Program-made: the position numbers and the translations under genes
Notes under the pieces: model-generated
What the model saw: only the letters and a program-made list of their open reading frames with translations
Database searches by the model: none
Told to the model about the DNA's origin: nothing
Part shown: positions 38,045-48,366 of the stretch, piece by piece
Layout: each line of letters opens with the position of its first letter
Position numbering within the stretch: position 1 is the stretch's first letter
Assembly: GCA_021613335.1 (NCBI GenBank)
Contig: JAJTWR010000389.1
Location: forward strand, 86,001 to 150,000
Reading direction: 5' to 3'
DNA length: 64,000 bases
Source of the DNA: Whitmania pigra
Taxonomy: Eukaryota; Annelida; Clitellata; Hirudinida; Haemopidae

Positions 38045-38207
38045 ATACTTACTTGGTGCAGGGGACTCGTGATCAGGAAGGCGTCTCCCCCAGGGGGAGG
38101 CTAGCCCATTGCACTGAGGGTTAGATGAACCCTGCGATTACCCCAAGGAGGGGTAAATCGGGCGCGTAATTTTTTCGTATGGGGATCTGCGTTCGCGCAT
38201 TTCCCTG
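38045..38207 (+). ncRNA. RNU1: U1 snRNA, copy 15 (type B)
   Basis: Second B gene; all type B marks and CTACAAAT upstream, matching copy 13. Confidence 0.95.
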
Positions 38208-38430
38208 GTAATAACAAAAGATAATTAAACACCAAAATAATATATGATTTCCCACAGTTTTTTTTGGTCAAAGAATTTTCTTCAAACTTAATTATTTCGT
38301 AAGCTTTAGTTTTATTTATTTGTAGTCTGTGTATGTATTTTATTAACATACGTTGAATTCATTTACAAAAACAACACCCCAGTTTTGATTTGTCAAGGAC
38401 TATAAATGTGGTGTAAAACAGGGCAATAAC

Positions 38431-38592
38431 ATACTTACTTGGTGCAGGGGACTCGTGATCAGGAAGGCGTTTCCCCCAGGGGGAGGCTAACCCATTGCAC
38501 TGAGGGTTGGATGAACCCTGCGATTACCCCAAGAGGGGTAAATCGGGCGCGTAATATTTGAGTGTTGGGTTTTGCGTTCGCGCATTTCCCTG
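38431..38592 (+). ncRNA. RNU1: U1 snRNA, copy 16 (type A)
   Basis: Third A gene of the higher-order repeat, upstream element AGGACTATAAAT. Confidence 0.95.
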
Positions 38593-38815
38593 GTAATAAC
38601 AAAAGATAATTAAACACCAAAATAATATATGATTTCCCACAGTTTTTTTTGGTCAAAGAATTTTCTTCAAACTTAATTATTTCGTAAGCTTTAGTTTTAT
38701 TTATTTGTTGTCTGTGTATGTATTTTATTAACATACATTGAATTCATTTACAAAAACAACACCCCAGTTTTGATTCGTCAAGGTCTACAAATGTGGTGTA
38801 AAACAGGGCAATAGC

Positions 38816-38978
38816 ATACTTACTTGGTGCAGGGGACTCGTGATCAGGAAGGCGTCTCCCCCAGGGGGAGGCTAGCCCATTGCACTGAGGGTTAGATGAA
38901 CCCTGCGATTACCCCAAGGAGGGGTAAATCGGGCGCGTAATTTTTTCGTATGGGGATCTGCGTTCGCGCATCTCCCTG
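38816..38978 (+). ncRNA. RNU1: U1 snRNA, copy 17 (type B, array end)
   Basis: Third B gene, with CATCTCCC for CATTTCCC in stem-loop IV. Repeat similarity ends right after CCCTGGT, so the conserved 3'-box-like GTAATAACAAAAGATAA is missing and 3'-end formation may fail. Confidence 0.93.
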
Positions 38979-38980
38979 GT

Positions 38981-41900
38981 CAAAAATTAAAATTAACTAA
39001 TTCTTTATATTAATTTATTAAATGGATAGAAATATAAAATAATAAGTAATTTCTGAAATGTTTATGTAATTTTTATTTATAACAGTTACTAATACAACTC
39101 TTCCAAAACAGTCTGGTACTCCCGGATAATGGACGGAGTGTTGAAAAGGAGTCGATGAATGAAAGCAAATAAACATTTACAACTTCTAATGTCACTTTAT
39201 CTCTTTGATTTATGCATAGAACAGACGGACAACAAAAATAAATTCCATCTATGTGATTTCATTTAATGCATTTTACAACTTCATTTGGAATCGAAGGACC
39301 TTTTCCATCACTTGGAATTTTCCGACTACATTTCTAGGTGACTCATGTCATCATGGTTTGCAGCATGAGGTTTGAGTCTGATACTTTTACTCATCTTGGT
39401 TTCGATGATAATGATTATGATTATGATTATGATCGTGAATGTGTGATTCGTTGTGAAGAATGTGTTTTGTAGTGATGCTGAGAAGACTAAGGACGAAAAC
39501 GCAAATGATAAAGATGATGATAATCGAGCTCACATTTTTTTATGATGATGTCGATGGCGAGCAGGCTACATCCAGCCTATTATTACGAGATTATAGTCAA
39601 ATATTAAATCGTGTCATTGCCAAACGGAATTGATGAAGGAACTCTTGGAAGGGTATTCTTCCTGGAAAATAAAATAAATCTGAACACTCCGGAAAGACAG
39701 AAAATCCATCTCATGTCATTGGATATCCAAGTGGTCACGTACATATTCCGACGCGTCCTTGACCCTAGATGACCTCATGTGGGGGGAAGTGCGTGTCAGC
39801 ACTGTGGCTTCCACTTTGGGGCCCGTCTTTACACGGAGATAAATGAAGCGGTCACGTAACGTGATATCCCTGCTGGAAAAACGTTTTCCAAGAAATGTCT
39901 GACGCTGGTGCATTGATTTTTATCTCTTCATCTGAGCTTTCAAGTGCTTTCATCAGATTGACTTGCCCCTCGTTTATCTTTTGTTCATTCTGTTCCATCC
40001 ACCCTTTCAACGTCAGATTCATCCATCTATCCTTTTTCCATCCATACATCTTTCTTTTCATGTCCCTCCATTTTTTTATTCGTTCACCCATTCTGCCATT
40101 CAGTCATCTATCCCTCTATTCATTCATCCATCCTTACACTTATCCATTTATTCATCTATTCTTCTATTCATCCCTCCATTTCTTTATTTCGTTCAACCGT
40201 TAAAACTGTTCCTAGCATGTTTGCCAGAGACTGCAGCAAGCATTGCTCCAATAAATGCACGTGAGATCCAGGGTTTTTGTGGAGGAAATAAATTCCAGGT
40301 GTTCCTGAAAAGGTCACCAGGTGGTAGGACGTGTTTGCACTAGTGTGGAAATGGAAGTGAATGAACGGAAACATTGGGTGCTGTGAATTGGGTGCACCGA
40401 ATGATCTTGTAAATGAATTAAACGCCATTGTGTTGATTAACTTTGCTGTAATTATATTTATTTTAATTACAAGTATGTTACAGTGATTATATTATGTTAA
40501 TTATGCTAATGACTTTATTATTTTAGATATTTATTTATTTTGAGAATAACTGGCTTTAAAGTTCTCTTAAACCGCAAAAACTCAAGCTATTCGTGAAGTT
40601 AACAATGAAAGATAAAGAGATTATTAATGCTCAAAATAAAATTTATTTTGATTAACTTCATAAACGATCACAATCATGTTTTATTATTGATTAATTAAAT
40701 TTTATTCAAATACATTCTAATAATAATTATATTACCAATAATAATAAAATATAATTTTAAATATATTATAAATTATGAATTGTAAATCCTATTCTTTTTA
40801 TACAATCACAATTACATTCACAAATATTCAAAAATATTTTTAATAATAATAATAAGAAAAATTATATAACGCCTGCACTTGTCGAACCGAATACACAAAC
40901 TATAATTGTTTACGCTGCTATTGTGATTCCAGTTTTCAAACAAAATCTATTTTTGCTTCTTATTTTTCTCGGAAATGAAAAATAAAAAAATCATTTGTTC
41001 ATCGAGGATTGAACTCTGTTGTCAGTAAATCTTCGCATTCCTCGATGATGCTGTTCTCCGGAGAACATTTCACTTGGAATGAATGTGACCTTTAACCTTG
41101 GTCAAACATCATCATCATCAACAAGTTAGCTGATACGATTGCATCAAACTATGCTGTAGCGAGGGCTGTTTTAGTAATGTGTCCTATGTGCCGTGCTTCT
41201 GGCGCTACATAAATGAATTATAATCGCATCATGATCATCATCATTATAATAATAATAATAATACTCAGACATCGTCATTGTAATCGTAGTTGTCATCATT
41301 ATCATCATAAATATTTCGTGAGAAACTCCTCTGAACAGCAGTCAAAAAGTGGAGTGGATGTTTGAAGTCACGTGACACTCGACCCGCTATTTGACCTCGT
41401 GACCTCTCGAAATGGAGTGCCTGGAACTTCTAAGAGGAGCAGAAAGTCAAAATCTACTCGGCGGCGAATGCCTCAGTTGAAATAAATGTGCACTAAAAAT
41501 GATGTTTTAAACTTCATAACTGTCTCCATGATTCTCTACACATGGAACATTATTTTTTAAAACTAGTTTTTAAGAAGAGAATTTTCCAAGAGGTGTAAAA
41601 GACAGAATATGATGTTTTAAAAATGTTCAGCTATTCCGGAAATGGCGGGGCGCTTTCTATTCGCAACCATGACGATGAGAGAAGTTTCTTTTTTGCAGAC
41701 GATGATCGACAATTTTTTAGAGCTGGCGGCAAATTATCGACTGTCGGAAGATGAAACGAAAGAAGATTTCTTCTTCGGAGGGCGTTATGCGCTACATAAA
41801 TCACCCCTCCTCAGGATAACGATGCCGAGTCCACAGTAACAGCGACTACTTAAAAATATCTTTTTGGAGAGATTTTTTCTAAGAAAATATTTGTGTCGTC

Positions 41901-44076
41901 ATGGGTCATGAATTATTTGGGAGTGTAATATTCATATTCACTTACAAGACGTTATTTATTAGAAATGTTGTTTACAAAAGATTTGTTTCTCAAGGTTAAT
42001 ATTCTTACTGTGTACAACAGATTTCTCAACCAAGTAACTCAAGCAATCGAAATTCATCTTCTTTCAGTTTCTCCTTGTGCTTCGAATGAGCCAATTCTGA
42101 TTCTATGGAAGCTGTTCCAGTTTTTTTTAATTTTCTGAAGTAATTTTCGATGCCGCTTTTTAAGAAAATGATCAGACAACAGAGAATTTGAATTTATTTT
42201 ACAAGTCTTCAGCCAAAATGCATTGCCCCAGTGATTAATATTTGTAAAACCCCAATCAGATAATACGGTTTATTTGTTTAACGTTCAAAGCATTCAAATT
42301 GACGACCTTGAACTTGTTGTAGACTTGCGTTGGATTTCATGAGGACCTTGACAATGAATTCGAGTGGTACATGTGCACGTTCAAATGCTTTTCTCAGCTT
42401 CCCAGATTTTTTTTTACAGTGGAGGCGATATTTAGGTCGAGAGCCACTTTAACACGAATTCCTTTTCAAATTCTTCTCCTAAGAATTCCTCGTTTCTCTT
42501 AGGGAAAAAAGAGAAAAAAAAATGAAAAAATGGATGAATAAATAAAAAATCCAACTTACTTCCGAGTCTACAAAACAAAACAAGAAACATCAGTATCAAG
42601 GAGAAAGAGAGTTTCATTCCTAAACATTACCAGCTCTGACTTCATGTTTTCCAGCAGGAGAGGAAGTGGAGGAGACAAAGGATTCCAACAAACAAAGAGA
42701 TTCTTCTCACTTTGTACTTAAACGGGCCTACGACCTAACTAACTGTTTGAGAAAGTTATCAAAATTCAGGGCCACCCAAAGAATAATTATTTAATATTAT
42801 ATGTTATCATCTACACAAACGAATTCCGTATATCGCTAATCTGCTATTGCTGACATCGATTAATATTCGCGTTGAATAATACCATATTTTTAAACACGGT
42901 TGTTTGATGCTGAAGTTAGAGAAGTTGGAAACATCATGCCAATTGTGAAAGATCATGCAACTGATGAAGTTAAGAATGATGTTAAACTCATTTTTTTTTT
43001 TTGAGGTGATGAGGATAGAGATGATGTACCCAACGGGGGATGGAATGAAATACTTGGAAATGTAAATTGTGGAGGGGAAATAAAACCTTGAAACTGAAAA
43101 CCAGCCTCGCATGTGTGCAATCACTCTGTTTATTCATTTATCCAAGCGTCTTCACATCCTAACATAGATGCCTCTATGCAGACTGTTTACTTTTATCTGC
43201 ATCGTGCCAAGGAGCCAAAGATTGCAGAACTTTGAAATCAAATCTGCTCATCCCGTTAATGCCAAATAAATCCATTAGCATTCCATATAACACTTCAAAG
43301 AGCAGTTAATCGCATTATTATTAGTCTTAAATTATAAAAACTGGTTTGTGCAGTTCGTCACCTTTTTTTCTGGTTTTGGTGGAACATAAATAAACCTATA
43401 TTCTCCTCTATATTTATCTTCTAATATTTTTATTTAACCTCCAAGGTTATTTTTGAAAATAAATCAAGGTCATACAAAATGTAATTGTTACAAATGTCAT
43501 GACTATTTATTGCATTAAAGACTGACCTACTTCCATATATAAAACGCATGTTCATCGCAATTTAATAATTTTAAGTTAAAAACTGGAATGTTACAATTAA
43601 TCTGTTTTTTTAATAGTTCATCTAATGATTACTAGCTTAAATAATAATTATGCTTCATAATGTGCTGAATTATGGCTGCTTTATTCAATCAAATCCTATT
43701 AACTATTTTATTTGCTACATTTTAAACTATAAATTATTTATAATTCAACAACTTAAAAATGTGCAATAGAAAGAGTTGATCAAAAAATCATCGGTTGAAA
43801 TACCCATCTAATGCTTCGGTACCTTGGGGATCTTTTGGAAAAATTATGATTCAAAATAAATTGTTTGATAGAAAGAATATATAGTAATAACAAAAGCTTT
43901 AAATGTAAAATAAAATGTTGTTTTACACAACTTTTAAGTACAAAGACATGATTATCTAAATTGTTCGGTTTGTTTACAAATAATGCTTACCGATGTTTAT
44001 TTGAGTGAATGTATATAACTTTCGTTTTAACCTTTATTGCCAAGTTTTAAAAGCAATTTACAACTCAAAATTTGTC
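38981..44076. other. Intergenic, U1 array to EXOC3; no gene recognised
   Basis: About 5 kb. Contains ATTCATCC-type degenerate repeats (39990-40190), an ATC/ATA-rich stretch after GGCGCTACATAAATGAATTA (41201-41260) that looks like a retroposon 3' end, and a 65-codon ATG frame at 41642-41839 of unknown worth. The last 150 bp are probably the EXOC3 5' UTR and promoter. Confidence 0.5.
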
Positions 44077-46305
44077 ATGTCATCAACAACCACTAACACC
44101 AAGGGGATTAATTCATCTATGGAACTTGCCAACCTGGAGATGCAGGCAAAAGAACACGCCAAAATGATCGTGGCCAATCACTTTCAGAGACCAGATCAAC
44201 TCGAGAAAACCGAACAATTACGTAAAGCCGTTGCACGCCAAAAGGGTTCCGTAGAAGCGATGTTAAAAACTGCCATTCAGTCTCAGCTCGATGGAGTCAA
44301 AACGGGCTTGAATCAACTCAGTTCCGCGTTGAAAGACGTTAGAGAAATTGAAAACGATATGAAAGACATCAAGGTCACTTATAATTCCATAATTGGATTG
44401 GGCATTAAACTGAAGAATATCAGAGAGGAGAATTCTCGTCACAGCCAGTTATCTGCTGCCTGTGACAATGTGCTTCACATCTTCACTGTTCCTGAAACCA
44501 TCAACAAATGCAAGGAGCTCATAAACGAAGGAAAGTTGCTGCAAGCCCATAAAAACATAAGCGACTTGGAAAGGTCCCGTGACGATATTCTCTACGAGCT
44601 GCATAAGCAGTCACAAAATGCTTCCGAAAGGCACTTGGTGGAACAGTATTTTTCGGGACTTAACGATCTAGTAGAGGCGCTAGCCAAACAGCTTTGGCTT
44701 ATTCTCCAAAGGACTATCATCTCTGTCCGTGTCGAGCCGACAATCATAGTCACTGTTATCAGAATCATCGAGAGGGAAGAAAAAATGGATGAACTGATGG
44801 GGAAGCGATACGACCAGATGCAGCTCAAAGGAAGACAGAAGCAATGGAGGAAAAAAGCTTTTGAGACCATGAACAAAACCATTCTCTCGAGAATAGAAGG
44901 CAACCAGATGGAGGACAGGAGCACGAACAAAATGTGGTTGGTGCGACACTTGGAAGTCACTCGTCAGATTGTCCTAGAGGACCTGAGGGTAGTTAAGACA
45001 TTGTTTGAGTTGTGCTTCCCCCCACATTACAACATTGTTGAGAGATACATCGAGATGTATCACAATGCAATCAAGGCCCATCTAGATGACATTGTTGAAC
45101 AGGGCCTAGAAGGAAATGAGATCATATCTCTCCTCAACTGGGTCAGCGATTACCCCACAAAGGAACTTATGGGTAACCCTGACTTGAACATAGACCTCAG
45201 CAAATACGAACCCCTGCTGAATGAGGAGAATATTTCCCAGTTGCAGGAGCAATATGTTGTTAAGTTGAGGGATAACATCAAAGATTGGATGAGGAAATCT
45301 CTCAAGTCTGATGTCGAGGACTGGATGAAAGATCGCAGACCCATCATGGACGACAAAGAATTCTTCAGTACGGCCCTCCCATTTCCGGTTATTGAGATGG
45401 TTGGACAGAACATCATTGTGGCAAAAACGATCGGGCTAGAACTGAAGGTAGTTTTCATGTGCTTGGAAGAAATCAAAGAGTTCATTCAGTCGTACAAGGC
45501 AGAGTTGAAATCATTCCGCGACATCCATTTGGCTGATCGACAGAATCCCCCTTATTACCTCGATTTTATCATTGGAAATGCCAACAACTGCCAGACTTTT
45601 ATTGATTTTGTTAACCAATTGTGTAGAATTCACATGCCCGAATCAGATCCCTCGAGAATCAAACCTCTCCTTGATTCCCTCAGAACCCTGACAGAACTTC
45701 TCTGCACTTGTCTTATTGAGGAGGTATTTTCGGACTTGGATCCCCACATTCAAGACTTTTTCACTAGAAAATGGATGGTTGACAAGACTCTTATTGACAG
45801 TATCTGCATGACAATAAGTGACTATTTTCAGGATTTTGTCCATGCCAAGAGTCTCTTCTATAATGAATTATTCAAACAGATCAGACTAAGAATTGCCAAA
45901 GAGTTCTGTAAGGCCATCCTAGCCAGAAAACTTCTTCTTAAGAACTTTGATGAAAGATTGGCTGCTGCTGAAAAAGTTGTGAAAGAAGTGAACCAGTTGA
46001 ATGCTTTGTTCAGCAAGTTAAAGAAAGAAGATTCCACTAAAGAACGAGAAGATGACTTTGACGACGTGTCTCCTCTAGATAGCATTCTAGACATGGTAGA
46101 ACTTCTCAAGATGAAAGACAAGTCTCTGATTATGCTCGAACTTTCCGGCTTCGTCAAGAAGTACCCCGACGTCAAAGCCGACAACCTCGTCAACCTCCTT
46201 AGCCTGAGGAGCGACCTGGATAGGAACGAGGTTCGGGACAACATCGAGCAGTGCCTCGGTGAAGTCAGCAAGATCAAGCGCAAAACTATATTTTCTCTGA
46301 TCTGA
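44077..46305 (+). CDS. EXOC3: Exocyst complex component 3 (SEC6), single exon, 742 aa
   Basis: Core subunit of the exocyst, the octameric tether that holds secretory vesicles at the plasma membrane before SNARE fusion. Family-wide matches run from end to end: FQRPDQLEKTEQLRKAVARQ, AIQSQLDGVKTGLNQL, VLHIFTVPE, GKLLQAHKNISDLERSRD, LAKQLWLILQRT, VRIIEREEK, KMWLVRHLE, CFPPHYNI, NEIISLLNW, NNCQTFIDF, KYPDVKADN. Length equals the human protein (about 745 aa). The start is the ATG at 44077; the frame is open 24 codons further up but only through non-ATG codons, and an in-frame ATG at residue 15 (MELANLEMQ) is a possible alternative. No intron in 2.2 kb, although JADE, the ADF-H gene, EEF1AKMT2 and Iroquois nearby are rich in introns. 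No frameshift or stop, so the gene looks functional. N-terminal third is coiled-coil, as in other exocyst rods. Confidence 0.96.
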   Translation: MSSTTTNTKGINSSMELANLEMQAKEHAKMIVANHFQRPDQLEKTEQLRKAVARQKGSVEAMLKTAIQSQLDGVKTGLNQLSSALKDVREIENDMKDIKVTYNSIIGLGIKLKNIREENSRHSQLSAACDNVLHIFTVPETINKCKELINEGKLLQAHKNISDLERSRDDILYELHKQSQNASERHLVEQYFSGLNDLVEALAKQLWLILQRTIISVRVEPTIIVTVIRIIEREEKMDELMGKRYDQMQLKGRQKQWRKKAFETMNKTILSRIEGNQMEDRSTNKMWLVRHLEVTRQIVLEDLRVVKTLFELCFPPHYNIVERYIEMYHNAIKAHLDDIVEQGLEGNEIISLLNWVSDYPTKELMGNPDLNIDLSKYEPLLNEENISQLQEQYVVKLRDNIKDWMRKSLKSDVEDWMKDRRPIMDDKEFFSTALPFPVIEMVGQNIIVAKTIGLELKVVFMCLEEIKEFIQSYKAELKSFRDIHLADRQNPPYYLDFIIGNANNCQTFIDFVNQLCRIHMPESDPSRIKPLLDSLRTLTELLCTCLIEEVFSDLDPHIQDFFTRKWMVDKTLIDSICMTISDYFQDFVHAKSLFYNELFKQIRLRIAKEFCKAILARKLLLKNFDERLAAAEKVVKEVNQLNALFSKLKKEDSTKEREDDFDDVSPLDSILDMVELLKMKDKSLIMLELSGFVKKYPDVKADNLVNLLSLRSDLDRNEVRDNIEQCLGEVSKIKRKTIFSLI

Positions 46306-46520
46306 GAGATTCCCTTTGCTTGAATAGGCTTAGAAGGTTATGTTCTGTCGCAATGGATATTATCATTTCCTTGCTTGTAATTTTGATAAATGATTTTTAT
46401 TGTATAGCTTGTTGACTTTTAGCTTAAGATTAATATAAATTTTGAATTAAGCTCTGAAGGAATTGTATTGGTAGAAAGAATGGAATTTTACTTGTTTATG
46501 GAAGACCTTGCTTTTGAATG

Positions 46521-46551
46521 AATAAAAACAATGGAAGCAAACTATAATAAA
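46521..46551 (+). promoter_or_regulatory. EXOC3 poly(A) signals
   Basis: AATAAA at 46521-46526 and 46546-46551, about 215-245 bp after the stop. Confidence 0.55.
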
Positions 46552-47066
46552 GTATTTGTATGTTTTTAGGTGTTTGATATGCGCAGGCGCCCAAAAGGAG
46601 GTCGTCAACTCCTCTAATGATATTGAAAAATATGCGACTAATGTACTGTTTAGGGAATGGTAGCAAAATTAATCCCGAACGAAAGATCTGTCATGTTGGC
46701 TTACAACTAATGCATAATAATAACAATAATATGGTAATTATAATAGTTATGTTGTTCAAGAAATTAAGTTTTAATGCTTAATCAGATTAACAGCGTTATA
46801 AATACTTGATTTGGAAGAGGATGTCAGCATATAACTAGCTTTAGTGAAGTCGTTATTGTCACAAATAGCCGACCTAACAATATTTTATTAGAAATTTTTT
46901 TTTTAACTTCAAAGTTTTTTGTAAACATTTTTAGTTGCAAAAATTGTATAGTCAACTCAAACAAAAAATAGTTATCGAAATTAAAAGTTTAAAAGTAAAT
47001 TCGATTAAAATTGTTTTGATACTGGTTTTGATTTTGAAACGCATGGTCTTACGTCAAAGATAGAAT
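46552..47066. other. Short intergenic, EXOC3 to methyltransferase
   Basis: About 500 bp, AT-rich, same orientation on both sides; must hold the methyltransferase promoter. No motif recognised. Confidence 0.45.
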
Positions 47067-48366
47067 ATGGCTGAAGATACAGTTGAAAAGAAAAATTTTG
47101 ACTCCGAAAACGAAGAAGAAGATTTTGAAGCATCAGTTCTCGGAACGAAGGAATTGTGAGACAATTTTAAAATGTTCATATCTGTGTTCAGATTTGAGGC
47201 ATCGCTTTTTGTTACAGCTGGGAAGACAATTTCCAAAGAGATTTTCATGTCTATCAAGAAAATTATGATATAGGAGACATCTGGTTAGAGTTGGCTTGGA
47301 GTATTTGATTTGAAGTAATATTACTTATTTAGAAATACATATTTTTTCAGGTTTGGAAAAGAAAGTGTTGATCGCATTCTTAAGTGGATGAATAACAAGG
47401 AAATAAAGAAAGATGCTTCAATAATCGACATAGGATGTGGAAATGGAGCTACTCTGATTGCTTTGGTGAATGCATGCTTTTGAACTTTTGAAATTCTTGT
47501 AAAATGCTAAAACATTTTGTAGTCATAATATTTTATGTTTTCCTGTTTTTATGATAATGTTGTCTTTGTAAATTTATTTTCATATTTTGTCATTTTTTTG
47601 CAGGCTGCAGAAGGTTACAATAATTTATGTGGAATTGATTATGCAACATCAGCCATCGAATTAGCCACTTGCATTGCTAAAGATATCAACAAAAATATAG
47701 TATTTGAAGTAAGGTGTTATTACCATTATTAATTATAACTGAGATAGTTGGTTAGTGCTCTTAATAATATTTTACAATCTAAGGTGTGTGACTTCTTGGA
47801 AGCAGTGGAAAAATGTGACTCTGAAAAAACTGGCACTTCCTGCCTGGACAAGAAATATGACATATGCCTTGACAAAGGAACCTACGACGCCATCTGCCTT
47901 AACCCTGTCGAAAGGGCAAAACAAAGAGTCTTGTACATGAAAAGTGTGGCAAAAATTTGCAAGGAGGACGATGGCTTGTTCATCATCACTTCGTGCAACT
48001 GGACGAAAGAAGAACTTCTGGATCACTTCTCTCCAGGTTGATATTTAACCAGAGAATTTAATTCATTAATATCCTCATTGTCAGACACTGAAAATGAGTC
48101 TCTACTCTTCTGATCAGATACAGATTATTCAAATCATTACTGATGATTTATTAATGTCAGACAAAATTGGTTAATTAAAATTGTTAATTATTTTAATATT
48201 TTCCACATTTTACTTTCCAGTTTTCACCCTGGTTGATCAAATACCAACTCCTGTTTTCCAGTTCGGGGGATGTCTCGGTAGCAAGGAGACTGTTTGCGTC
48301 TTCAAGAAATTCAGTTCTAGTACTTCTGTGGGCGAACACGCAGCATGTGGCGATCTTTTGCCGTGA
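47067..48366 (+). CDS. EEF1AKMT2: eEF1A lysine methyltransferase 2 (METTL10 family), 6 exons, 257 aa
   Basis: Class I SAM-dependent methyltransferase; the human and yeast (See1/Efm4) relatives methylate a lysine of translation elongation factor eEF1A in the cytosol. Exons: 47067-47155, 47218-47283, 47351-47465, 47604-47708, 47784-48036, 48221-48366; all phases fit. Motifs in order: SVLGTKEF-WEDNF (family N-terminus), GDIWFGKESVDRILKWM, SAM-binding motif I IIDIGCGNGATLI, GIDYATSAIELA (motif II acid), YDICLDKGTYDAICLNP, YMKSVAKICKEDDGLFIITS then CNWTKEELL, and the C-terminal strand PTPVFQFGG. The short acidic N-terminus (EDTVEKKNFDSENEEEDF) varies in this family. Slightly shorter than the human protein (291 aa). 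Identity as METTL10/EEF1AKMT2 is clear from the CNWTKEEL block; the substrate is inferred from the family. Confidence 0.93.

Larger units (their letters stand above)
32325..38980 (+). repeat. Tandem array of 17 U1 snRNA genes, unit about 385 bp
   Basis: Each unit holds a U1 gene of about 162 bp plus about 223 bp of spacer. The spacer has a conserved stretch about 50 to 20 bp before the gene (GATTCGTCAAGGTCTA, then TAAATGTGGTG or CAAATGTGGTG), a likely proximal sequence element. Just after the gene, GTAATAACAAAAGATAA resembles a metazoan snRNA 3' box. Only about the last 50 bp upstream of copy 1 are shared with the rest, so the array's left edge is near 32325. On the right, similarity stops at the end of copy 17, which has no 3' box. 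Copies 12-17 form a 771-bp higher-order repeat of alternating A and B genes. A retroposon interrupts the array before copy 11. Confidence 0.95.

Noticed and set aside
32420..38734. Repeated 65- to 91-codon minus-strand frames, one per 385-bp unit, resembling a tandem gene family
   Set aside because: They are antisense to U1 snRNA. The conserved parts follow U1 stems, not codons, and type B copies shift the frame.
32325..38980. CRISPR-like or centromeric satellite reading of the regular repeat
   Set aside because: The unit holds a complete U1 RNA gene with all protein-binding loops; spacers are homologous, not unique.
41642..41839. 65-codon ATG frame MAGRFLFATMTM...
   Set aside because: No recognised family or neighbouring exons; may be real but cannot be supported.
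44005..44076. N-terminal extension of EXOC3
   Set aside because: The upstream part opens without ATG and has no match in the family; ATG at 44077 gives the expected length.
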